Positions 53,906-64,000 of a stretch of 64,000 nt of DNA are shown here, piece by piece. Position 1 is the first letter of the stretch. Each line of letters opens with the position of its first letter. Source of the DNA: Henricia sp. BOLD:AAB3569 (taxonomy: Eukaryota; Echinodermata; Asteroidea; Spinulosida; Echinasteridae); the NCBI GenBank assembly GCA_037783545.1, contig JBBELK010000308.1, forward strand, positions 3,038,001 through 3,102,000. The letters run 5' to 3'. Position numbers and translations under genes: made by a program. The notes under the pieces were generated by a model. It saw only the letters and a program-made list of their open reading frames with translations. It was not told where the DNA came from and did not search any database.

Positions 53906-54148
53906 TTTGACTGTTTTCTCAAAAGTTTGAAGTACGGAGCTGGTTTTTGCTCAGGTTGGTTTTAATTATGCATATCTTCAATCAAACAAGGGGATAAAAC
54001 TATTTGTAACAGTTTACGAATCATGTATACTATCTTAATTTAAGGGTAGTCAACCGTGGAATATAGGCTGCAGGTGTTCACATAGGCTAGTACGTCAATA
54101 ATATAGAGGTGTCGAAACAATGGGTGGGAAGCGGCATGCATGCACAAT

Positions 54149-55011
54149 ACAGAAGCAGGAAGTACTTTTACTGTTTCCTTCCTCGATGGTTGTACCATGC
54201 AAGTGTCCTGATGACTCACAATCAAGTACGTAGTGTTGACGTCAGTCATAAGACAACCAATCAGAAAGCTCGACCACGTACCTCCTCAATTTACATAGTA
54301 ACGGTGGTAGAAAGAACCAGGCGCGGCTATGTAAACAGAAGTTTCCAGATCATAGTGTTCATTTTTATCACCTAGTACTTAGCGCCCTTCGTACTGTGAT
54401 TGCTTAAGTCAACATTGCAATAAAAGTATACTTCCTGTTGTCCCGTTATGAACAATAATTATTAAATTCTCTTGAGGGTTGCACCCAAGTAAATAGGGCT
54501 CCCACAGGAACCAATGCTAAATGCCCAATTTTCAAAAATCATTTAAAAATACTCACAACTCTCTCAGCTTCTCAGGACAACAACCAGAATACTCACTGAA
54601 GTCTCATCTTTTTAATTATGTTCAATGTTATGGGGGTAATCCGTCACTTTTATTCCCTAATTTCCACTTGAAACAAAACTATCCCTACAACAGTGAAACT
54701 TGCTAATCAGACCAGCATCCATTTTGGAACAAAGGCACATACGCTATTTACTGGGCAAAATAAGGCCACTTTTAGGAGCTACAGTGTCTAAAATGTATAT
54801 AGTTGGAAGAAAAAATACCCCACATGCACATCGCGACGATAGTCATATTCTACACAGGACCACACTCGTTCAGCTCGCAACTCTTCCTAATAAAGAAGAA
54901 TTCGAGGGCATACAAAATATTCATGAGCTCGGCGCACAGATCTGTGCCTATTTACTTGGGTGCACCCTGAGAACGCTTTTCACAACAATGAATTTTGAGA
55001 AAAATATTATC
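54149..55011 (+). repeat. 863-bp direct segmental duplication, copy 1
   Basis: It begins ACAGAAGCAGGAAGTACTTT and ends GAATTTTGAGAAAAATATTA. It matches 62739-63592 at high identity with small indels. It contains TGACTCA, TTGACGTCAG and AACCAATCAG within about 60 bases (54213-54263). Confidence 0.85.
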
Positions 55012-55194
55012 AAAAATCTTAGTTTGTTGCGTGCAGAGGTATTGTGGTCACGTGAATGCTAATTTATTTGAACGGCTAGAGACGGTAAAAACCAATAAAA
55101 GATGTTGACCAACTTATTTGTTTGACACCCGTTTCAAACATACCGGCATTCGAGAGTCGCGCCGAACCAAATTATTCCCAAAAATTTGAATGAA

Positions 55195-55500
55195 GGACAT
55201 TACATGATTAGAAAACTTAAAAACAGAAGTAACAGCATTACTTAATTAGAGAATAGTGTTGATAAAATGCTTGTAGAAATTTCAGCCACATAAGATGCAG
55301 TAGGCCTACATGTAATACTTCAGAAAACCTTAAAAATACATGGTTTTTGTTTGCAAACAATTTAAAGAAATTTCAGTTGGCAATTTCTCCCACAAAGGTA
55401 CCATTTTACACGGTAAAATATTGTGGTGTTTGTTACCATTAATATCAACACTTTTAGTCGTGTTTTTCTTGTCAACTCGTGAAGTAAAATTTTGGGTCAC
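55195..55500. repeat. dispersed repeat, relative of 4080-4440
   Basis: GTGTTGATAAAATGC to TTGTGGTGTTTGTTACC matches in order. Confidence 0.55.
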
Positions 55501-57163
55501 TGGGCTTTAAAAATATATTGAGCAATCATTGTGGTTCGTTGCAGTTCGTAAATCGTAATGTAGTTGTGTTTTTTCCAGGAACTTTCTAAAAGCAACTTGA
55601 CAACAAAATCAAAACAGCCCCATTTATATCGCAATAATTTCTCAGAAATACGACACAAAAATTAGTATGAACGAACAATAGAATAGTCGCCTGGACAACG
55701 GATAATATCCCTCGTTCAAATTAAAAAAATCAAATTCTTTGAAAGCGTAGGCATAGGCCCATATGCCTATATGTGCGCTGAGGTTTAATGGAACCAAAGG
55801 TTAAGGCATTATGTAGGCCTATATACATATGTACATGCAAGCATGACAAAGCAAAAATACTCGATGATTGTGAAATACCTTTCTGAATGTAATAACAATT
55901 ATTGTTTTAGTCTGAATCATCGTGTGATATCACGCGTGCAATACAATCTCAACACCTGGGGCGAAAATTACATATGCAGCACGATATGTAGCAGAGGGTA
56001 CCTCCCACCCTTCCATTATTGTGTCTCAAACGTCCAAGGAATTTCATTGCAGGTTTTACACTACTCTTGAATTACCCGGGTAATTAATTACCCGGGTAGT
56101 TGTCCGTACCCGGGTAGAAATTAACCCGGAGAATCGGTTTCACACTACAAAACTAACCCCGCACAAGGCAGGCTGCATGTGGTGATGACGCGGCCCGTGG
56201 TCGTACGCGGAGAATCGTCTCAAGGCCGCCGCGCCGTTAGACTTGATGTCAAGTCTGTAACTAGACCGGCTGTTTCGTAAACGGCAGCAGGGTAGTCGCG
56301 AATGGACTGGAAACAAGTCTAATCGACCTCTAGTTACAGACTTGAGAAACCTGTTTCCGTTTTGTACACGGTCTATGGAGATTGCTACCAGAATTGGACG
56401 TAGAGAGCTGATTGGTCGAAACGCGGGGCTACATTAATATTCATGGTACTCCTTTAAATGGATGTGTTTTTGTGAATTTTGAATAGGGTTTCATCTCCAT
56501 CGTATTAAATAACGCATGCAGCAAGCTTGAAGTGCAAATTTTTTAGGCTACGTACATGTAAGCCTATTCGACTTGATCAGTTTACGCGAATTTGGGATTA
56601 TCGATGGTTTTTGTTTAAAATATAATCGCAAACGCTGATGATTGCATGATTGCAGATCGTGGTTTTGGAGAAAGATAGAGCTGAAATTTTCAACAGTGCT
56701 GTCAAGCATGGGCGCCAAAGAATGGGGTTGTCGGCCTCGTTGAAACCGAAGCTAGGGATTTGGAAATCTGTGACATCGTCAGCCACACAGTCGTGACACT
56801 ATTTTTGATATCTGTTGCAACTTGTCTGTTGTGTGAAAATGTTGTGTGAAAACTCAAAATATAAATTTTGGATTTTTGTCAAAGTCTCATAAGCAAATGG
56901 GGCAGTTTTAATGTGCTTTTCAAGCTTTCGGTCAAATATGTCACCTTCTCAACATTTGCTAGTTTTGTATGACAAGGACGCAGATCTTCGATGGTGAGGA
57001 AATATTTGTTTGCAGGACTTTTTCTAATCTGGAGCGAAGATCTGATTTATCAAGACTGTAATATTTCTTGCAGGATAGCTCAGTAGTAAAGTCGTGTTAC
57101 AAACTAAGCACGCACGCCACTTGTAGGTATTAGGCCTATGCCGACCATTTTAGCCACCAGCAA
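55501..57163. other. no gene seen; ATTACCCGGGTAAT palindromes
   Basis: ATTACCCGGGTAAT and related words occur at 56072-56150. GACTTGATGTCAAGTC near 56235 is partly repeated near 58020-58135, perhaps two ends of one degraded element. Confidence 0.35.
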
Positions 57164-57273
57164 TAGCTAAGATAATCTCAGCTCTTGTTTTATCATTTTT
57201 CATTGGGATGTGGTCTTTTTAGACCACATCCCAATGAAAAATGATAAAACAAGAGCTGAGATTATCTTAGCTA
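57164..57273. repeat. perfect 53-bp-arm palindrome with 4-nt loop
   Basis: The left arm 57164-57216 and right arm 57221-57273 are exact complements around TTTT. The flanks share a CACCAGCAA word (57155 and 57275 regions). Confidence 0.92.
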
Positions 57274-58978
57274 CACCAGCAACACGTTTTGAAAATCAAC
57301 TAGTCGAAGAAGAATGTTACAAACAAAAACCAAAATCCAATTTGTAGTAAAAAAAAAAAAAACACCGGGCAAAATTACTGACCCGCCAGCTCGAGTTTGG
57401 AAAGATGGCAGTGCGCTCGATCCCTTTCAATTTTACATAAAGCGAATCTTAGTCTCTGTGGTGCGTTAACTGGACTGCAGTGCCACAACAGTTGGAAAAC
57501 GATAAAGCAACAGATGGTAAACATAGTTTTAATACATTCTGCTCAGCTTCATTGTTTTCTGCGACGTGGTAAAGGGCTGTGCAGTTTAATTTATCGATGT
57601 ATTTAGCCCTTGACGTGACACAAGTAATTGGCAAAATCACATCTAAAGGGACTGATACCGAGTTAATACTTGAATATGATACTGTTAAAACACATTCATC
57701 AAAAGAAGCTGATACAAGATCTCCCATAATCATTATAGGGGAGATCTTTTTAATGAATATTGTTGTACATTTATTTGTACATCATAAATGCTCTTGACTG
57801 TAACTTAACATACTACATTTCACTAAACGCTTAACACAGTTTCTCTAAATAACAATATTGAAGTTTTAAAACACGCATTAACCGAATCAGATAACATTAC
57901 ATCCCCTCTGGTAGAAGTGGACGTTACCACGGCACGATGGCCGAAATGTTATTGGCTGGTTCTATGGCAACAGCGTGATTATATATTACGCGCCATGAAG
58001 CATTAATATTGGCGCGAAAACAGGTTTCTCAAGTCTCTAGACAGGTACTATTCATAACAACGACTGTTGCGTGTGGGGATTATAGGCGTCAGACGGACCA
58101 AATACGACTGTCTAGAGACTTGACCTCAAGTCTACCGCGCCGTTAACCCCGAGATTGGTGGGTTAATATAGCTTTTGACCTCTGTTTACCTACTTATTGA
58201 ATTAAAAGACATAACTCATGTACCATTGTGTAGAACTCACCAAGACCTACATTTTGAGGGGTAACTTGTATCTCTACGACGGAAAAAGTTTTGACGGAAC
58301 AATGGATATTTGAATTTCCCCTAACCCTAAAATGGCCAACAAAAGTCTTAGGCTTGAGGGTTCATGTAACATCCAAAATCAGGTAGTGAGTCCCAGTTAA
58401 TCTCATGTTAACATGTCTTAAAATGAAGTACAGATGCAAACCTACTAGAAAAATGTTGTTTCGCAAATTTTAGGGGGGTGGTGCGGGGGGTGGGGTGCAC
58501 GGTGGGCCCCTCTGTCCCATGGACTAATTACACATGTAGTACATGTACAAAGCAGGTATTTCCATAATGAAAATTAACCAGTGCGTGAAAAGAAATTAAA
58601 CTTATCACATCAGATGAGATTATCTGTAATGGTAGGTGTTGGTATGACTGGAGTTTTACAGTGAAATATGAAAATATTGAACTTGAAGTGTGCAAAATAC
58701 ACATTACTAGGAGTATTAAAATCTCTTTTGCTCCAGGTAATATGAGACAACGGCCTATAATTTGAAATTGGTAATAATAAAAGGATGGGGTGAATTTAGT
58801 TGCAAACCTGTACATTATAATTAAAAGGTGAGAACATTTATTGGATTAGAGGTGCTTGTTTTAGTACAAAACAAATATTTTAAGATAAATCGGGAGGGGG
58901 AGGGGGAGGGGTGGACGATTGATATGTGCATAATGGAAACCACCGGTCTCGAAGATATCCGTGCAACCATCTTACAAA
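57274..58978. other. no gene seen
   Basis: A G-rich run (GGGAGGGGGAGGGGGAGGGG near 58891) could form a quadruplex. No supported coding region. Confidence 0.35.
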
Positions 58979-59411
58979 GACGTCTATGGCAAGCCAAAAG
59001 GGTCATAACGTATTGCGGCAACGCGTTGCGAAAATATCACAACGGGTTGTGCTGTCATCCAATCAGAACACTGTATTTCTGCAACGTGTTGCTAAAAATA
59101 GACTCGCGACGTGTTGTGAGGTGTCTAACAACGCGTTGCGAACATCTCACAACGAATTGCGAACATCTCACAACGCGTTGTAGATATCTGGCAACGCGTT
59201 GTGAGATGTTCGCAATTCGTTTTTGGACACCTCACAACACGTCACGAGTCTATTTTTAGCAACACGTTGCAGAAATAGTGTTCTGATTGGATGACAGCAC
59301 AACCCGTTGTGATATTTTCGCAACGCGTTGTGGTATTTTCGCAACGCGTTGTGGTATTTTCGCAACGCGTTGCCGCAATACGTTATGACCCTTTTGGCTT
59401 GCCATAGACGT
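58979..59411. mobile_element. 433-bp foldback element made of CAACGCGTTGCG words
   Basis: GACGTCTATGGCAAGCCAAA is exactly inverted at the right end, and the arms extend about 200 bp with CAACGCGTTG modules. No clear target duplication. It is non-coding. Confidence 0.85.
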
Positions 59412-60425
59412 CACCCTCTCTTTGGCCACATTTGACGGCTACCAGATGACATGCCAGCTCATGGCACCCTTAAGGGCCCCTTATTTAGGATTTTTATCAA
59501 TGAAATATATGCTTTGAAACCACTCTACTCAGTTAAAGTCATAAAAATCCTATTTGGAGCTTGCTTTGGGGGTTAAAACAAAGGTTTTTAGTTTTTATGC
59601 TAATGCAAATATGCATATTCATGACCAAGGTCACGATGTCACAAGAGGCAAACACAGGAAATCACATTCAACTGTGCACAAAAGATTCCACTTTATTCTC
59701 AATTGTCCTGAAACCTTTGTAATCCATGGCTGTTCGAGTTTGTTTTACATGTTGCCTGCTGTAAGCCATGACAAAACTGGGGGTAAAAACTGCAGCAATT
59801 TGCCACAAGTCCAACTTGAAGTCTTATGTTTTTTCTTAACTTTTCCCTTCTGTCTTCCTTATGTGATGCACTCAAAACAGCGCCCTCTGTCTGTGATTTA
59901 TTGCAATGAAATCTTCAAAGTTGAAAAAGGCCACATTTTACTGATTTTACATCCAAACGAACAAAAGTATGTCTTGCTGAAAAAGTAATCCGTCATTATG
60001 AAGCAAAGCTTAGGCACATTTAACTAAGCTGCGCATCAATATTGAAGGGGAACCGGGACTCGGTATTCTGACGTTGCCTGAATTGAAGGAGACCCATGGG
60101 CCGCCCAAGCACCACCTGGGTGTGCTACCTGAAATGTACAACAGCGGCTCTAAGTCCGCCATGATGGATTTAGAGAACAACGATGATCACTGTATATGTT
60201 GTTGTTGTTTTTACTGAAAAGGCTTCTAAAATGTTTTTAATTAACATCATTTAGATCTCAAAATGTAGTCCGGTAACATTGTTTCTTGGATTCAACAGCC
60301 CAAAAATACTTTGGCCGCCATAAGACATCTTCAATCACATAGTACAGATTGGCCACTTTTTGATTAATTACCACAACATTGGCATGCTATTATAATACCA
60401 AGTTTTAATTTGTACATCAAAACTA
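59412..60425. other. no gene supported
   Basis: An open frame of 144 codons at 59554-59988 has no recognisable domain and its start region overlaps a weak repeat; see rejected items. Confidence 0.35.
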
Positions 60426-61030
60426 GAGTTTTAAAACATTTCATGCTTTCTGCCAAAAAGCATTTTTCCCTCGAAATACAGCTTTGGTAACTGTAATGTT
60501 TCGTAAAATTAAGTAAAAGTGACATGTTACCATGTTTTTGAAAAAGTCTCTTTTTTGCCCCCCCCCCCCCCCCCCCAACCCCCCCCCCCCCAACCCCCCC
60601 CCCCCCCCAAAAAAAACACTTACCCTCAAAATGCAGCTTCATAGCCGTCATTTTTAGATTCAGCACCGCCAAATTAGGCATGCGACATGTTTCCATCTTC
60701 TCTTTGAGAATGCCTATATTTTTACCAAAAAGTAGTGTTTTTAAACCATTGTTTTTTAAAATGTTGTTTCCCCAAAAGAACCTTTGCTCTCAAAATACAC
60801 CGCTATTTTTGGATTCAGCACCCCAAATTAAGTAAGAGTGGCTTGTTACCAAGTTTTATTTGAGGAAAAGGGGTTTTTCTGTAAACCTTGTTTTTAACAA
60901 TTTTTAAACTTATTTTGCCGAAAATACCCCTTTAACGTAAAATACAGCTTCGTAAAGGTCATTTTTGGATTTACAACCGCAAAATTAGGTCAAGTCAACA
61001 TGTTAAAACCTTCTACTAAAACATTCCTCT
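60426..61030. repeat. degenerate tandem repeat of about 150 bp (about four units) with a C-run
   Basis: Each unit has a CAAAATRCAGC-like word, then CATTTTTRGATTCAGCACC, then TTACCAAGTTTT-like sequence. A broken C homopolymer lies at about 60561-60608, where the assembly may be unreliable. Confidence 0.55.
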
Positions 61031-61474
61031 TTCTGCCATCTTTGAAAAAATGGGGAAGTGTCTGGCAACACTTTTTATATTTCACAAGACCAATGTCTCA
61101 TCTGACCAATATCTGGTCGATGTTGAAATTGGAGCGCTACCATGGGTTATGAGCTGTCAAAAACTGGTATATTTTCATACATGTACTTTGAAAAAGTAAA
61201 AATAAACACCCCTATTTGAAATAAATGGTATAACCCACCCACGTACCTGGTGATTATTTTTATACATTTAGTGCAGCCTCCAAATATCCATAACATTTAA
61301 AGAAAATAATTTTCTATATCTTGTTTAATGGTAACACAGCCTTTAAAATATGCAAATTTCACTCTTCAAAAAGTGAACAAATGGCAAAACTAGCCTTTAC
61401 CAAAGGCAAAGGTCCGTTAAATATTAAAGTATGAAAAAAAATATATATTTTTGACCGTGGCCACCCGATTCTCG

Positions 61475-61775
61475 ATATTTACAGTCCCTCGCTCTTAATT
61501 AGGTACTAAATAATGTGCGACTGAAGCTGAAATCAAAATTAAGTGTGCCCGGGACACGAATCAATTTTTAAAATGCATTAAAAGTTGTTAATTTGTACAA
61601 AATGAAGGCAACAAGTTGTGTTAAAGTTGTGCGTTCAAATATTTCGGTGAGAAATATTCACTTTTTAGCTCCTTGGGGAAGGGTCCCTTTAACTCCTTAA
61701 TTAGGTACTAATTAGTGAGCGGCTGAAGCTGAAACCAAAATTAGGTGTGTCCTGGATCAGATCTCAGAATCAATT
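61475..61775. repeat. imperfect direct repeat, about 200-bp spacing
   Basis: TTAATTAGGTACTAAATAAT, GACTGAAGCTGAAATCAAAA and TTAAGTGTG occur near 61495 and again near 61700. Confidence 0.65.
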
Positions 61776-61964
61776 AGAATTTTTAAGTTGAAGAGGAGTC
61801 TGTTCGGACATGTAGGAAAATGATGAAATTGTTCCGACTTCATCCCCATGTGGTAAACATCCTCCGGTGTATGTATTCTGGATGTTTCATCATTTTCGAA
61901 TGTGCGGCTGAATCGGCGGCTGAAACAGCGGGCCGCTGTTTCGGCCGAATCGGCGTTTCACTTT

Positions 61965-62695
61965 AACTATTGGTGTCGTCACCCCGTGATAAATTATCTC
62001 GGGATGTCGTCATCCTACATTTTGGATGTCGTCGTTCCATGATAAATTATCTCGGGATGTCGTCATCCTACATTTCGATGTCGTCGTCAAGTAATACATT
62101 ATCTCAGGATGTCGTCATCCTACATTTCGGATGTCGTCATCCCGTAATACATTATATGGTGATGTCGTCATCCTACAATTCGGATGTCGTCATCCCGTGA
62201 TAAATATCTCAGGTTGTCGTCATCCTATATTTTGAATGTCGTCATCCCGTGATAATTTATCTCAGGATGTCGTTGCCCTACATTCTGGATGTCGTCATCC
62301 CGTGTTAAATTATCTCGGGATGTCGTCATCCTACATTTCGGATGTCGTCATCCCGTAATACATTATATGGTGATGTCGTCATCCTACAATTCGGATGTCG
62401 TCATCCCGTGATAAATATCTCAGGTTGTCGTCATCCTATATTTTGAATGTCGTCATCCCGTGATAATTTATCTCAGGATGTCGTTGTCCTACATTCTGGA
62501 TGTCGTCATTCCGTGTTAAATTATCTCGGGATGTCGTGATCCCGCAATACATTATTTTGGGATGTCGTCATCCTACATTTCGGATGTCGTCATCCCGTAA
62601 TACATTATCTCGGGATGTCGTCATCCTGAGATAATTATCACGGGATGACGACATTTTTCGCTGAATATGTTGTCATCCTGCGATAAATTATCACG
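61965..62695. repeat. ATGTCGTCATCC minisatellite (about 50-bp units)
   Basis: Around 13-14 units combine GGATGTCGTCATCCTACATT and ATGTCGTCATCCCGTGATAA with TTATCTCGGG. A higher-order block of about 245 bp repeats near 62095 and 62330. The last unit is inverted (GATAATTATCACGGGATGAC near 62630-62650). Confidence 0.85.
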
Positions 62696-62738
62696 GGATC
62701 TCAACAAGTCGGAAGGCACTTCCAGAGCTCCGTACAAA

Positions 62739-63592
62739 ACAGAAGCAGGAAGTACTTTTACTGTTTCCTTCCTCGATGGCCTACCTCCATGGTTGTACCA
62801 TGCAAGTGTCCTGATGACTCACAATCAAGTACGTAGTGTTGACGTCAGTCATAAGACAACCAATCAGAAAGCTCGACCACGTACCTCCTCAATTTACATA
62901 GTAACGGTGGTAGAAAGAACCATGTCTGTTTGCCCATGCGCGGCGATGTAAACAGAAGTTTCCAGATTGTTCATTTTTATCACCTACGTACTTGGCGCCC
63001 TTCGTACTGTGATTGCTAAAGTCAACATTGCAATAAAAGTATACTTCCTGTTGTCCCGTTATGAACAATAATTATTAAATTCTCTTGAGGGTTGCACCCA
63101 AGTAAATGCTAAATGCCCAATTTTCAAAAATCATTTTAAAATACATGTACTCACAACTCTCTCAGCTTCTCAGGACAACAACCAGAATACTCACTGAAGT
63201 CTCATCTTTTTAATTATGTTCAATTTTATGGGGGGTAATCCGTCACTTTTATTCCCTAATTTCCACTTGAAACAAAACAATCCCTACAACAGTGAAACTT
63301 GCTAATCAGACCAGCATCCATTTTGGAACAAAGGCACATTACGCTACTGGACAAAATAGGGCCACTTTTAGGAGCTACATGTGTCAAAATGTTTATAGTT
63401 GGAAGAAAAAATACCCCACATCGCGACGATAGTCATATTCTACACAAGACACACTCGTTCAGCTCGAAACTCTCCCTAATAAAGAAGAATTTGATTAATA
63501 TTCATGAGCTCGGCGCACAGATCTGTGCCTATTTACTTGGGTGCACCCTGAGAACGCTTTTCACAACAATGAATTTTGAGAAAAATATTATC
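62739..63592 (+). repeat. 854-bp direct segmental duplication, copy 2
   Basis: It matches 54149-55011. It has an extra GGCCTACCTCC near 62780 and several small indels. Confidence 0.85.
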
Positions 63593-63771
63593 CCAATATT
63601 ACCCAAGAGGATAAAGAACGTGTTTTAAAAATTTTTCCAAAATGTTCCAATTCATATTAACTGCCATGTGACGTGCGCACGAACGCCTGTTCGTGCGCAC
63701 GTCACATTTGATTTCACGTATAGGGCTGCCTACATTAATTTTATACAAGTACATTGACGCAGACATTATAA

Positions 63772-63948
63772 TCACAATAGACTGCCGAAGTGAATACGTC
63801 ACCTTTTGTTGGTTGCCTAGGCAATTGGATCTAAACTAAAAATCACTCAACCGTGTCCCAGTGCTTTTCCAATGGTACTTTTCCCGACGGCCATGATAGT
63901 TTAGATCCAATCGCCATGGCAACGCACGTCACACTTCGGCAGTCTATA
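63772..63948. mobile_element. GACTGCCGAAGTGTGACG-family MITE, simple copy
   Basis: ATAGACTGCCGAAGTGAATA and CACACTTCGGCAGTCTAT are inverted. The interior CAATTGGATCTAAACT / AGTTTAGATCCAATCGCC is also paired. About 177 bp. Confidence 0.8.
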
Positions 63949-64000
63949 GGTATTTTGCCAGAGGCGAATTTACTTCCTGTGCTTTGTTATACGGTTGTAC

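Noticed and set aside
54700..55062. Frame shared by both copies of the segmental duplication
   Set aside because: It lacks an ATG at the start and contains a compensated frameshifted stretch between copies. Kept as a question in the findings, not as a gene.
59554..59988. 144-codon open frame on plus
   Set aside because: No recognisable domain, no homologous motif, and its start overlaps a dispersed AT-rich repeat. An open frame of this length can occur by chance in this base composition.
60561..60608. C-rich run as a structured or regulatory motif
   Set aside because: A homopolymer broken by AA pairs inside a degenerate tandem repeat; length and content are likely unreliable.

Overview
The window is animal nuclear DNA. 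Two conserved host genes with short exons and long GT-AG introns can be rebuilt exon by exon, and almost everything else is transposon-derived sequence, mostly MITEs, foldback elements, minisatellites and tRNA-derived SINEs. The gene content (LIN7, and a TRAF6 with canonical RING and MATH domains), the very frequent tacatgta-type words and the dense MITE load suggest a marine invertebrate, perhaps an echinoderm or other invertebrate deuterostome. The phylum cannot be settled from the sequence alone.

Layout. (1) Positions 399-10242, plus strand: a LIN7 (Veli/MALS) scaffold gene, six inferred coding exons, about 202 residues, L27 plus PDZ. A CRE palindrome lies 16 bases before the ATG. Its introns hold a nested transposon stack, a 2.2-kb pogo/Tc1-like element ending 26 bases before exon 4, and a minisatellite of about 77 bp. 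(2) 12639-16085: an apparently complete PIF/Harbinger transposon with two opposed genes. One is a two-exon DDE transposase on plus with its catalytic residues visible; the other is a three-exon Myb/SANT-like protein on minus. (3) 47414-21717, minus strand: a TRAF6 gene in six coding exons, about 652 residues. RING, zinc fingers, coiled coil and MATH are all present, with an unusually long low-complexity linker. LIN7 and TRAF6 are convergent, with the Harbinger element between their 3' ends. (4) 47415-64000: no convincing gene; repeats, nested MITEs, a segmental duplication and a minisatellite.

The most unusual structure is a 9.3-kb array (about 28218-37498) inside TRAF6 intron 3. It has ten monomers of about 0.9-1.0 kb organised into four head-to-tail composite elements. 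Each composite element ends in a small hairpin followed by CTAG, which resembles non-autonomous Helitron/Helentron elements. The monomers repeatedly carry TGACGTCA and TGACCTTGA words. Other notable items are foldback MITEs built of GCAACT words with TTA/TAA target duplications, a MITE family with 6-bp target duplications, several Russian-doll insertions, a perfect 53-bp palindrome, and a stop codon that overlaps a splice donor at the LIN7 C-terminus.

All exon joins were made by eye from splice consensus, reading phase and remembered family similarity. No alignment or transcript data were available.
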